Below the pieces are notes generated by a model. That model had not been told where the DNA came from. It made no database searches and saw nothing but the letters and a program-made list of their open reading frames with translations. A stretch of 64,000 nt of DNA. It comes from Escallonia rubra. Taxonomy: Eukaryota; Streptophyta; Magnoliopsida; Escalloniales; Escalloniaceae. The translations under genes were made by a program, and so were the position numbers. The stretch is taken from assembly GCA_033065855.1 (NCBI GenBank), contig JAVXUO010001194.1, positions 436,001 through 500,000 on the forward strand, in the 5' to 3' direction. Shown piece after piece: positions 1-11,677 of this stretch. Numbering within the stretch: the first letter of the stretch is position 1; each line of letters begins with the position of its first letter.

Positions 1-245
1 TATGCTGATGGAGTTGGCAAGGTGAAGGCCTTGGTTTCTTGGTGAGAGATGAGTGCAAATATTTACAGGGGAAAAAAAACTAGCAAGAAATTGAAAGAAA
101 AAACACTTTTGGGATAATTTTTTAGTTTTTTCCATCAAAAATTCACGGCATCTTATAGTTTGGGAACTTAGGGATCAAACACAGACCTAAGCATTAACAT
201 AGGACAAAAATCATATAATTCAAACTTGAAAGACTTTTTAAATAT
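1..245. other. Left edge, no gene seen
   Basis: AT-rich sequence at the window edge. No convincing coding exon or repeat end is visible. It ends where the inverted-repeat element at 246 begins. Confidence 0.5.
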
Positions 246-1799
246 TAGGACTAATCCTAAAAGTAGACCCTCAACTTTACTGCCAGTACAGCTTTAGTAC
301 CCAACTTTGAAGGCCTGCCAAATATGTATCTAAGTTTGAAAAAATGACCCATTTCGGCTAACGGACCAATGATGCCGTTTGAAAGTTCAAAGGGTATGAT
401 TGTCATTATGAAAAAAAAGACATAAAACATGTCCACGTAGGCCATCCTTTTCAGACTCTCTCTCTCTCAAAATTTACATACACATGCATAACCCACACAC
501 ACACATATCCAATTGCATTCATTAGGTACACACCTCAACGACAACACCTCAGTAACTATCCATTGCCTTTCCCGTTATATATTTTTTGCCACCCACATTC
601 ACATCTCACACCTTCTCAAAACACAAAAGAAGACCAGACATGCACTAACAAGAAAATGATGGAGATAGGGACTAATGGGCACATTGCACCCAGATTTATT
701 TTGTAGATTTAAAGGAAAAGTGTAAAAATAACAGATGGGAAAACCCGGACCTTGATCTCGGATTAGGATCCCCTGCTGTAACCATGCGTTACACTAGGAG
801 TGTTGTCCCCATTGTTGTGAGAGGGGGAAGAGAGAGAGAGGGGGATGCAAACCATGGTTACCTTCTCTCTCTCTTCCCCCTCTCACAACAATGGGGACAG
901 CACCCCTGTTGTAACCCATGGTTACAGCAGGGGATCCTGATCTCTTGATCTTGAGCTCTGCCGGCGTGGTCTCTGGACGTTCTTGCCAGCAGTGTCGCCG
1001 GAGGGTTTATGGAGGTAGAAATATATTTGACAGAGGCTATCTCAGAGATATCCACAAGAGATAGATAAAGAAAGAAAGAAAGAAAAACTTGTGGTGTAAC
1101 GAGTGGTAAGTGCGAGTGGTGGTGTTGATCTAGTGGTCACCGGCGACGATGTTGGTGGTTGATGGATTGTCGGCTATGTGAATGTGATGTACGTCCGGCG
1201 ATGATGGCGTCGGTGATTGATTTGGATTTGGACGCTGGCGACGGTTGTTAGAAGGCGGGTGATGTGATTGGTGGTGGACGTCTGGCGAGATGGGTGTCCT
1301 GAAAGGCGAAGCGGCCCAAGGTTTGGAAGTTGTGAGGACAATCATTAATGTACGCACGACAGGGGAAAATGATGAGGAGGAGCAGGGAGGTGGCGGTGCC
1401 AAAGATAAGGTCGTTGCGGCGAGGCTGGACCTTTCTCGAGCTTTGGTGAAGAGTCGGTCGGCGCCCTCCCAGCCATTTTCTTTGGGTGTGCCTGATGGGG
1501 TTGGTGTAACTGATGTGCGTATGTGTGTGTGTGTGTGTGAGAGAGAGTAGTACATTTGTTCAATTAATCAATTTGCATGTGAACACAAAAAAGGATAATC
1601 CATATGGTCACGTGGGCAGACTTTATGTTATTTTTTCATAATGATGGTCTTACCCTTTAAACTTCTAACGACATCCGTGGTCCATTAGGCGAATGACTGA
1701 TTTGGTCATTTTTTTCGAATTTAGGTACTTCTTTGGTACACTCGGATACTAAAACTGTACTGGGGTAAAGTTGAAAGTACAATTTTGAGATTAACCCTA
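246..1799. mobile_element. Non-autonomous TIR transposon, probably Mutator-like
   Basis: The two ends, about 246-450 and 1598-1799, are diverged inverted copies of each other over roughly 200 bp. Both begin TAGG and share a CTCAACTTTA-like stretch, a CAGTACAG-like stretch and a CATTATGAAAAAA run. Long terminal inverted repeats of this kind are typical of Mutator-like elements. The flanks are AT-rich and I see no clean target duplication, so the superfamily is inferred. The interior encodes no recognisable transposase. It carries a hairpin (766-937) and GT-rich low-complexity sequence. The short ORFs inside have no recognisable domain. Confidence 0.6.
766..937. repeat. Near-perfect foldback hairpin of about 76 bp arms
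   Basis: The arm starting GGATCCCCTGCTGTAACC at 766 is repeated in inverted orientation and ends at 937. The arms include GTTGTCCCCATTGTTGTGAG and an AG/CT-rich tract, and the loop is about 20 bp. It lies inside the TIR element at 246-1799. It looks like a small foldback MITE inserted there, and its arms are far better conserved than the host element's own ends. A transcript through it would form long double-stranded RNA (inference). Confidence 0.75.
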
Positions 1800-3495
1800 A
1801 AAATTAAATAAACTTGAAAATAAACAACTATTTTCGCAATCTATCCTTTTTTAGGAAGAACCTCAATATGAACAAGAATCCATATTACTAAGATGGCAGA
1901 TGCCCTTTCTACCAACCTTGTTTTTATAAATTTATGCAGCTACTTTTCGTTACTTGAAAATTAAGTCTTCTAGCAACCACCTATAATAATTTATATCGTG
2001 AGTGACCCATTGAACACGTTTGCTGTAAACTAAAGAATTCAACGAAAGCATTACTTCGGTTCTTATAAAAAAGAAGAGGAATCAGTGAAGGTCTTTTTTG
2101 AGTTAAACTCTATGCACTAAATTAATATTAATAGTTCAGTAAGGACCAAGACCGAATCATTTGAAAAGTATTTCTAATGTAGAGTGCACCTAATAAAAGT
2201 GAGTTATACTTAGTATGTTTCTTTAAACAAAAAACGCGATACTTGAGCTTCACTTTTATTCGTTTAATTTCTATTTTTTTCGTTAAAGATTTCACAATGA
2301 TGGAAAGTAAATTTCAAATACCAGTTTTCTTAAAAGTTGACTCATTTTTCCTTTTCTGCCCGGTCAACCAAACCGTAAAAGGCATTAATACAGTCATAAA
2401 AAAGTATGTCAATCTTCTCATTATGTTATACCGCGCGAAAGGCCATGAGTTTAGAAAACCATCATCTACTCTAATTCACAAAAAAATTTCAGAGGTTTGG
2501 GGGGACTATACTCATCTAGCTGGTATCTCATATTTGCCTCAAAATGGTGACCATGGTCAATGAAGCAGACCCAAAATTAATTAACATTATTGCCCGGCCA
2601 TTCAAGCACACCCGATACATCCACAACAAAATTGTCTATAAACCTGAAAAAAGCTTCTTTAAGTCGTATGTTAAATATGAAACGTGTGATTGCATTGCCG
2701 CATGGAATCACATACTACGCACTCTTTTTTGTGATTCATGCATTTATTTTGTATTTAAAATTATAGCAACGACAGATATTTGACAATTGTTAAAAATAGT
2801 CGAAAAGTACGGAAATAGCCTCCTTTATAGTGTTTAAATGATAATTCATATTTTGGAAAGAGAGATGTTATTTTTTCCACTTAAATATACTGCTTCACCG
2901 TTTAGTTTGTCGCTTAAAGTTAATAGCTGTTATTAGAATATCTTTTTAGCTATAAAATGATCACATCGTTAGTCGAGATTGAGTAAATCCGAAAAGCTCA
3001 AGTAATAAAGATAGTGAAATTTATCGCTGGAATTTAGTAACTGTCTCATTTGGTAGCAATTATCCAACATGAATCACAAGTTAAGTGATCTCTCCAAAAG
3101 AGTGAACTTAGTACGATACGCGCAAGTCAGAATGTTACACTACCTTAATTAAAAGCGTGCAAGTATTTAAAAATTACCAAAGAAATGATTTTTTTATACT
3201 TTTGTTATGATTATCAGCTTTCTCTTTCTGACCAGCCCACTTAGCCGGTAGCAGAAAGAGGAGCCGGAATCCGGTGTACGCACTCACAGTACACGAAATC
3301 ACAGCTGCGCTAAACCTACCCTGATAAGTGATAACAATCAAAATCCCAAACATCACCCACCCAGATCATGCCACGTATCCTCTCACTCTATGCGATCAAT
3401 CATCCAGTCGACATGTGTCGCTCATCTCACCGGCTATAGCCCGTCTAGTAGGGTTAGTCACCGGCTCTTCCAGTCAACTCCCTGCCAATTCCCGC
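1800..3495. other. Intergenic region upstream of SLK2
   Basis: AT-rich up to about 3.2 kb. Two open frames (2243-2563 and 2544-2783, +) have no recognisable domain, no homologue I know and poor coding character, so they are not called. The last about 300 bp become more GC-balanced and lead into the SLK2 promoter. Confidence 0.5.
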
Positions 3496-3499
3496 TAGG

Positions 3500-3507
3500 T
3501 ATATAAA
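3500..3507 (+). promoter_or_regulatory. Probable TATA box of SLK2
   Basis: The sequence TATATAAA sits about 30-40 bp before the pyrimidine-rich stretch at 3530-3590 that looks like the start of a transcript leader. It is followed by a good splice donor (AAG|GTTTGC, donor at 3593). The position fits the 5' leader of the gene whose coding region starts at 4638. Inferred from spacing and motif only. Confidence 0.5.
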
Positions 3508-3592
3508 CGCGATCGAAATCTCCCTGTAACTACAAGCTCAGTTCCGATTTCCGAAAAAAGCGCTTATACGTCTCTCCATATTTCCTTCTAAG

Positions 3593-4360
3593 GTTTGCCT
3601 TTTTTACCCTTTTGCATTTTGTTTCCAATTTTAACTTTTATACTTGATTAATGTCAGTGTTTTGATCAATTGTTGAGCTATAAAGTTTCTATTTTTCGTA
3701 TAATTTGCTCAACTGTCTTGGATCTTTAATTGGTAATTTTTACTTTTAAGCCCTAATTCGATTTTTTATGCATTGGGTTACAGTGGGTTTTTGGTGTAGA
3801 TTACCAGTGAGTTGTTGAATTAGATTAAACACTAGTGGGTTTGATCGCTTGTGCGATTATCAGTACCTTAGATGGAGTTTGGTGGATTTGAAATAGGCAA
3901 GATTTTCTTTCAATCACTTACTCAATTGAGTGGGTTATATAGCTTTATGAATTCTTACTGGTGGAATCTTTTGAGCTTTGTGTCCAATTAGGTGTGATTC
4001 TTTAGCTGGGCATAGTGAAAATTAGGGTTTTCGGAAGAAAGTTAGGTTCTTTGACGTTACTGGCTTCTTAGGGTTTGAGTTTTTGAGCTTTGTGTCCAGT
4101 TAGGTGTTATTCTTTTAGCTGGTCATGGAGAAACAATAGGGTTTTGTGAAGAAAGTAAGGTTCTTCACATTAATTGGCTTTTTAGACTGGAACTTTTGTA
4201 AAGTAGGGAGTTTTGGAGATAAGAAGGTATAATATGCTGTTATTGGATCTGGGAAGTAGGATTTTTTTTCTTTTTTAGGGTTTTAAATTTTTTTTGTCTG
4301 GGGTATTCCAGCTGCTAATACGTCTGTCCACCCTGTTTCTGTTTTGAAAGGTTCTGCCAG
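3593..4360 (+). other. Probable 5'-leader intron of SLK2
   Basis: The stretch is T-rich, as plant introns are. It begins with a good donor at 3593 and has several possible acceptors, including TTCTGCCAG ending at 4360 and TATTCCAG near 4310. An intron in the untranslated leader would place 4361-4637 in the mature leader. Exact ends are uncertain. Confidence 0.4.
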
Positions 4361-4415
4361 GTTGCACAGTTTGAAGTAGTTGGGTTTGAAGAACCTGTAG
4401 ATTTATTGTTTATTT

Positions 4416-4550
4416 ATGATGACTGGGGATACAGATAAACAAGAATTGATTGTTTAGTAGAGGACACTTGGATTTTTGAAGCTGTAGTTGTAGGAGATTT
4501 GGACGAGATTAATTGCGGAAGTCTGCTGCATGTGGAGTTTGATGCTTTGA
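4416..4550 (+). promoter_or_regulatory. Two upstream ORFs in the SLK2 leader
   Basis: If the leader intron ends near 4360, the mRNA carries a 13-codon uORF (ATG at 4416, stop at 4455-4457, peptide MMTGDTDKQELIV) and a 6-codon uORF (ATG at 4530, stop ending 4550) before the main ATG at 4638. There is no ATG in frame with the main ORF between these and 4638. Short uORFs commonly lower translation of plant regulators; an effect here is inference. Confidence 0.4.
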
Positions 4551-4637
4551 TCGAATCATATTGATTTACTTGGCGAGCTGCAAGGGCTGGCACTGGATAG
4601 CTACTTGGATTCCAGCCGCCAGGCTGCGGTGCCACAT

Positions 4638-7600
4638 ATGGCACCCTCTCGGGTGGCTGGAGGAATGGCGCACTCTTCTTCAAGTTCTGGCATTTTCTTT
4701 CAAGGAGATGGGCAGTCCCACGCTGTGGGAAACTCTCACTTGAGTTCTTTTGGAAACTCGGGGAATTCGTTTCCTGGAAATATGCGGTCCAACTTGCGTC
4801 CGGTTTCTGGGGATGCAACCAACACCGTCTTAAATAGCGTGGCAAGCTCGGGGCCCAGTGTTGGGGCAAGTTCATTGGTTACTGATGCTAATTCGGGGCT
4901 TTCAGGAGGTCCCCATCTTCAAAGAAGTGCTAGCATCAATAACGAGTCTTATATGCGGTTACCTGCATCACCCATGTCATTTTCATCCAATAATATAAGT
5001 ATTTCAGGCTCATCGATTATGGATGGGTCCTCTGTAGTGCAGCAGAGCTCCAATCAAGACATGAATTCCCAACAAGTACAGCAAAGTCAGCAGCGGCAAG
5101 GGGCTTCAAGTGCAACATCTTTATCCACAGCAAGGATGGGGGGCCAAGTCTCTTTTCCCACTGGTTCAAGAGTTCCTGGGTCCTTCATTCAGGAGCCCAA
5201 TAACGTATCGCATTTACAGAAGAAACCTCGGTTGGACATTAAGCAAGAAGATATTTTGCAACAGCAGGTTTTGCAGCAGCTACTGCAAAGACAAGACTCC
5301 ATGCATCTGCAAGCCCCTAATCCGCAGTTGCAAGCTTTGATTCAGCAGCAGAGACTAAGGCAGCAGCAGCAGCAGCAGCAACAACAGTTGCTTCAGTCTA
5401 TGCCACCGGTGCAGCGAGCCCACTTGCTGCAGCAGCAACAGCAACTGCAATTAAGACAGCAGCTTCAAGTTCAACAACAAGGTGCGCAGCCTGTATCTGC
5501 AGTTAAACGTGCCTATGATGGTGGCGGTGTATGTTCTCGCCGGCTAATGCAATACCTATATCATCAAAGGCAACGGCCACCTGTGAGTAGATTTTTTCCT
5601 TGAATTCACGTGTTGCTTGTCCACTTCCCCATCCCTCCTCCTTTTTTGGTCTGTCAGCATTCAAACCTTTCTTTTTTTATGGGATAAGGCACACACAGTC
5701 CTTTTGGGTACACTGTATATCCTTTGTTTTCTTATTCCATAAATCTATTGTTCTGACAGGACAATACTATTGCCTACTGGAGAAAGTTTGTGGCAGAGTA
5801 TTACTCACCACGTGCTAAGAAAAGGTGGTGCTTGTCATTGTATGATAATGTTGGTCATCATTCATTAGGTGTTTTCCCCCAGGCAGCTATGGTTAGTTTT
5901 TTCCAACTATTTATGCTTTTATCCTTTTTCGACAGCAATATACTATCAACTTAAACTTTCAACTCAAAGATACACCTGCACATCTCTCATCTTATTGTCT
6001 GCACGACGTTTCTTGAGTTCCATTCTATGTGTGCAAGCTCATATACAAGTGCTTTTATCAACATGACGTAGAGACTTTAATTTCTCACGTATTTATGTAG
6101 CTACACATAGCATTTATTATTGTCTTCCTTTCCGTATACTCTAGTTACTTATCTCACAAGCAAGTATTGACAGGATGCATGGCAGTGTGAAATTTGTGGC
6201 TCAAAATCTGGAAGGGGATTTGGTACGTCAACTTTGAGTAAAGTACTTTATTCATCCAAGCACATTATTTTAGGACTTTTTGTAGCATCTCACTCTTAAC
6301 TTGATCTATGAAACGTTATTGAGTTAAATTCTAGACTTGTCATGCATTTGTTGGCTTGTACAGTAATCTCGATTTCAATTCTTCAACCCTTGTTTTTTTC
6401 TTTTTGTAGAAATCGAGTTGAACTCTATCAGGAACCTTGTTCTTGGGAGAGGAAAATGTTTTTTAGGAATCTGAACACATTGTTACTATAGTGGGTTGTC
6501 ATTACACAATAACTGTATTGGGTTCCCAGATCTAGGTCTTCAAGTATATAGCATGCGCTTTCACTCAGTGGCATCAGGTCTTCAGAAGTCCTGGATTATT
6601 GAGTTGAAGTGTGGGTCTTGAATTTTTGTGGTTCGCTTCCTTCCGCAGTTTCATGTGCAAGGAAGGTGAGTCTCACCTCCAAATGGTTGAGATTGTCACT
6701 CCGCCATTGGTTTCCTTTGCAGGAGCTCATAAAAGTAAATTCAGTTGCATAAACGTGGAAATAAGACATCTGCTATTGTATATGCTTACCTCTTAGCTTT
6801 GGCATCTATGACTTGACATATTACCTGAAACATTTGTCCCCTATCCAGTTTCGACATGTCTCTCTGACTCATTCTACTCCTCTTTTCTGTGTTCCATCAG
6901 AGGCAACTTTTGAAGTACTTCCCAGACTTAATGAAATCAAGTTTGGCAGTGGTGTCATCGACGAACTTTTGTTTCTGGACTTGCCTCGTGAATGTAGATT
7001 TCAAACTGGAATAATGATGTTGGAGTATGGAAAAGCAGTTCAAGAGAGTGTATATGAGCAGCTTCGTGTGGTTCGTGAGGGTCAGCTTCGCGTCATATTT
7101 ACCCCTGATTTAAAGGTAGATTTCATAGATTTGGAAGTATTTTTGTGTTTAATGTGATGGATTGACCTGTTAGCGCTTGTGCCAATACTAGATATTATCT
7201 TGGGAATTTTGTGCTCGGCGCCATGAAGAACTTCTTCCTCGTAGGCTGGTTGCACCACAGGTACACGTTATGCACATTCGATTCTTGCTTGAAAATGATT
7301 AAGTGTCACATTTAATTAAACATCTGCAGTCAAGTAAAATGGTTTCTTACTTGAAATGATAGGATTATAGTGTCATACATACATACATACATATGTATAT
7401 ATATATATATATCACATTTAATTAGAGTCACAGTGTACTAAATAATAGTAAAAAAGGAGAACTCCTTTTGAACAATTGAGACTTGAGAGAATGCAAGTGT
7501 GGAGAATCCTTCCCTAGTTATCCTAATTAATAAGGTCCCTGTTTAATTGATTTGCCTCGTCTTGGAAGCCTGTGATACCTATCTCCCCTCTCTCTCCTGC

Positions 7601-10600
7601 TGCCACGTTGTTAGCTGTCAAGACAAATAATATCAACATGACAACTTGAACCTGCTTTGTAAGGTGAAGTTCTTTAGAATTTTGTTTCCATGGAAGTGGC
7701 GGAGATTCTTCCTGTTGTGTTGTGAAATTATGTCACTTATAGTATGCATAGTCTATTGAGTTGATTTGATCATATAGGCTGAATGGACATGTGAAATCTG
7801 CCACTTGAATTTATGGAAAGAACCTTTTCTTTTCAGGTGAATCAGTTGCTACAAGTCGCCCAGAAATGCCAAAGCACAATTGCTGAAAGTGGGTCTGAAG
7901 GGGTTTCCCAGCAAGATTTGCAGGCAAACAGCAATATGTGAGTTAATTAAATAATACTAGTGATATTTCATTTTTCACACAACTTTGAATTTTGTGCTCC
8001 TGGAAGCCACTGCTGCTCGTTTGTGCTGTCGTTGGCCTAACTTAAATGTCTCAACTTAGTGTTACCTGTCACCAGAAAAGATTAGATTAAATGCTCAGCA
8101 TGACTGTTGGTAAGTTCTTTGGAGCTGTCGTGTCAGTAAATATCTGTGGTTCTTTTGGACACTGGTCGTTGGTTATAGAAGTTAGTTCATGTGTTCTACA
8201 GTGTAGCCTTTGTTGCTTTTATTCAGTTTCTCAGAAACTGATGAAGTTGGTCACAATATCTTTATGCTCGGAGCTGTTATGATGTCAAAACCAATGATTT
8301 AAGAATCTTGCCTGTTATTTTCTCACCTTTATGTTTTAGACACGATGTTACTGCAGGATGCCGATGTGTATCTTTGCCGCCAGGAATTTGCCCAAATGCA
8401 CTGTGTTAAAGGCCAAGTCACCAGCTCTCAGCACTAAAGCATACCGTGCTGGTGCATGAAAGCAATCAATTTAGAAAAAATCGTGCGGGAGCTCTCTAGA
8501 GCGTTATATCACCCTTACGTATTTTCAAAAAGCAATAATACAATAATGTAGATACTAATATTTGTTTTTCATAGGGACGACAGAATTGTATATTCATCTA
8601 ACTTTGCAATAGAACAATACATGACTAAATCATACAAAAAGATAGCTTGGTACAGTTGGTCGAGACTTTGCCTTCATAACTCATATGTCACTGGTTTGAA
8701 CCACCTTGCGCTCATTTTTGCAGTCAGTTGCGTTAACTTCTAGAACTCATTAAATTAGTTGATCAGATATTTGAATTCGTCTTTCATTAAATGGCCATTC
8801 TGAAGCGCTGAAGCGACTCTGCCGCACAGCGTTAAATACGTGTTAGACTCAATTGACTTAGGCGTGCTTGCGGCTTGCCTGAGATTTCACACCCAAAGTG
8901 GCAGATTCACAATCAATTAAGGCCTTGTTGACATTTTTCTTTCTTCTTGATCTACCATCTTGGTGATTGCTCCACATTCAGTCATGATACTTAGGATGCT
9001 TAATGTTTTGTATCCATTTGTTTCCGTCTTCGACTGTCTTCTTGTGTTATCTTCTGAACTACTAATGTTGCATGTCATTGGTGGTGGAGAGAAAGTTGTG
9101 ATTACTGTAGACCTTGATCTTTGAATACAAGTTTTTAGCTTGCACTCTTTACAGCCTCATAATGGCCGACATTTTTTGGTGCCCAGGGTTGTGACAGCTG
9201 GACGTCAGCTTGCCAAAAGTTTGGAGTTGCAGTCTCTGAACGACCTGGGATTTTCCAAGAGATATGTACGGTGCTTACAGGTAGGTTTTTTGTTCTCTTT
9301 CTTTGTCTGGGAACTGTTTGCAATTGTTATTGAACTATTGTTCTACTTTTTTTATATTATCGGTGATAACGTGCAACAGATATCTGAAGTTGTCAATAGC
9401 ATGAAAGACTTGATGGACTTTTGCAAAGAACAAAAAGCTGGGCCAATTGGTAATCAACTGTTTGCTGTTATTATGCTTTTGTCACGTGATTTTCCATTGA
9501 CCTTTCTAGTTAAATAACTTGTTCTATCTGCTGAGTTTAATTTTTGGTTCTTGTAATATGATTAAGATTATTTTCTTAAACTAGCTAGAGGCATATACCC
9601 TTTTGCAGTATGGTATTTATTCTTGTTTATCCAAGAAACATGTTTTTATGTTTTCTTTGTCTCTTTTAAATTTGTTAATTGCATTGAAATGCTTATTAGA
9701 TATTTCTCAGTGCAGAGGGCGTTTCCTCAAATATTTAATTCTTGTTTTGCATCTGGTTTTATTGCTCATTTGCAGAGGGCTTGAAAAATTTTCCTCGACA
9801 TACTACTGCGGCCAAGCTGCAGCTGCAGAAGGCGCAGGAGATGGAACAGCTGGCTGGCATATCGGGTCTGCCAACGGATCGCAACACGCTCAATAAACTA
9901 GCAGCAATGCATCCTGGACTTAACGGCCAAATGAGCAATAATCATCATATGGCTGGTAGAGGAGCTTTAAGTGGCCCTGCTCAAGCTGCTTTGGCACTCT
10001 CAAACTATCAGAGTCTGTTGATGAGACAAAACTCAATGGGTTCAAACTCTAATTCACATCAGCAAGATGCTTCTCCTTCTTTCAGTAACTCTAGCCAGAA
10101 TCCGTCCTCAACATTCCAAGGGTCTGCTGCTATGTTGACTGGGTCATTGCAGAACTTACCAATCGGTGGATTCTCAAGTTCCCATCTCCTACAGCCCCAG
10201 CAGCGCTTGCTCAATGGTAATGGCTTAGTCCAACAGAACCACCAGCAACACTCTCAAGGCAGCCAGGCTTTACAACAGCACATGATTCAGCAGCTGCTGC
10301 AGGATATGAACAATAATAACAGTGGCGGAGGGGTACAAAATCAGTCCCTTGGTGGACGGGTTGCTAATGGGAGCGTAGCAAGGGATGGACTAGGGTTTGC
10401 AAGCAACAGTCCAGCAGCATCTGCAGGCCACACCAATGTGCCAGGTGGTGGCGTTGGACCCACGCCTAGCAGAAGCAACAGTTTCAAGGGTGCTTCAAAC
10501 AGCGACTCTTCTGCAGCTGGTGGCAATAATGGGATTAACCAGAAAGCTGCAGATTTACCGCAGAATCTTCAATTGTCAGAGGAAATGGTTCAGGACATAG

Positions 10601-10674
10601 CCAACGATTTCACGGACAATGGTTTTTTTAACAGTGATCTCGAGGATAATTTGGGTTATGACTGGAAGGCATGA
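4638..10674 (+). CDS. SLK2: SEUSS-LIKE 2 type transcriptional co-regulator
   Basis: Nuclear adaptor of the SEUSS/LDB family. In Arabidopsis these proteins work with LEUNIG-type corepressors in embryo and flower patterning (family knowledge). Nine coding exons: 4638-5582, 5760-5891, 6174-6222, 6901-7115, 7192-7260, 7837-7937, 9187-9280, 9380-9449 and 9776-10674. All introns are GT-AG and the phases agree, giving 857 aa, the usual SLK2 length. The N-terminus is Ser/Gln-rich, with a KKPRL basic patch near residue 195 and a polyQ run near residues 236-250. The LIM-domain-binding-like region spans about residues 305-560, with RLMQYLYHQRQRPP, the WRKFVAEYYSPRAKKRW block and GKAVQESVYE. The C-terminus is Gln/Ser-rich and ends in GYDWKA. 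The ATG at 4638 (MAPSRVAGG) matches the usual start; the frame is open upstream but has no earlier ATG. It looks intact. Confidence 0.93.
7374..7412. repeat. CATA/TA microsatellite in an SLK2 intron
   Basis: Tandem CATA units run into a TA repeat within the intron 7261-7836. Simple-sequence repeat, probably length-variable. Confidence 0.8.
8641..8800 (+). mobile_element. Possible tRNA-derived SINE in an SLK2 intron
   Basis: GGTACAGTTGGTCGAG (A-box-like) is followed about 35 nt later by GGTTTGAACC (B-box-like), the layout of a tRNA-derived polymerase III promoter. The body and the 3' end are unclear and no target duplication was found, so the boundaries are approximate. It lies in the intron 7938-9186. 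Confidence 0.35.
9711..9780 (+). repeat. Duplicated 3' splice-site block before the last SLK2 exon
   Basis: TGCAGAGGGC occurs twice, at 9711-9720 and 9771-9780. The second copy is the acceptor used to keep frame (exon from 9776). Using the first copy would put an in-frame stop after about seven codons, so it would be a decoy or poison acceptor. Seen in sequence; use of the first site is not known. Confidence 0.5.
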
Positions 10675-11677
10675 CCGACCTAATTTGGCACATTTTGTTG
10701 GCTTCAGGTTCTGTGTGCCCCCAGGAAATCTTTGTACAGGCTTAGTTGGAGTAGTAGGTTCCTTCTTCCTTTTTCATCTTGTTGTTCCTTTTGTTTATTA
10801 TGGAATTTGCTGTGATGTCAAGCACTTATACTGAACTAGGATTTAGTTTTACCTTGTTTTTCTTTTCTTTTTACCCCCCCCCCCCCCTTATTTGTGGGTT
10901 TCTTCTGCCAGAGTCTTTGCAAGTGTAATCTAAGAATTTAAACTCGAGAAGATCTTATCATTGTTCGCACCTTCGTCAAGGAAGTCGTCGCTTGTAGTTT
11001 GATCTTTCTTAGTTAAAACTCCCTGGGACTTGGAGGATAAATGATTGTTTGCTCATTGTAGTTTGATCTGTCTTGGTTAAAGCTGTGCAGGAGTTGGAAG
11101 TATTCATCTTCGATGGATAATGGCACACAAATCCGGTTTAAGCGATGGGCGAACTCAAAGTAGTACAGAGTAATGCTAGATTTCTCAAATTTTCGTTTCA
11201 AATTGCTGACTTCGAAGTGATGTGTATGCAAGCCACATAATCTACCACGTCATTTTAGTCCAAAAATTACGGGTAAAATAACAAGAAAATTTTTGGTAAG
11301 CGTATTGGAACCTGACCACCTGGAGTGCACTGCACGCCCTGTAGACAATTACTAGACAAAGTCTTGAATTTTTAGGGACGAATGTAACCATGCTAAGGTC
11401 TCTCCTTCGGAGCCGAAAACATAAGCTCACTCTCTCAATACGTGGGTCTCCTGGTTTTCAATCCAGAAAGCATTCGCTGGTTTGTAATGTATGTTATTTA
11501 TACAACCGCAGCAAAACTTTATTGCTCAGAAAACAGGAACAATCGCTGGATAAGTTTTCAACGTTATATTAGGAAGTTATATGGGTCACTGATTATAGCA
11601 GCCAGGTTCTATGCAGCATCAGCTGCGTTTATACAGTGGTAAATAGAAAGAGAAGGGGGAAAGGGGCAGGAAGTGAC
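10675..11677. other. Gap between two convergent genes
   Basis: Holds the 3' untranslated sequence of SLK2 from the left and of the F-box gene from the right. A run of 14 C lies at 10874-10887. No other gene seen. Confidence 0.7.

Noticed and set aside
1130-1555. Open frames on both strands around 1.1-1.5 kb as genes
   Set aside because: Inside a TIR element, compositionally biased, no recognisable domain.
2243-2783. Two open frames upstream of SLK2
   Set aside because: No homologue or domain recognised, AT-rich, and no promoter or splice signals that support them.
4605-4637. Upstream extension of SLK2 to 4605
   Set aside because: The frame is open but begins with TTG, not ATG. The family start MAPSRVAGG is at 4638.
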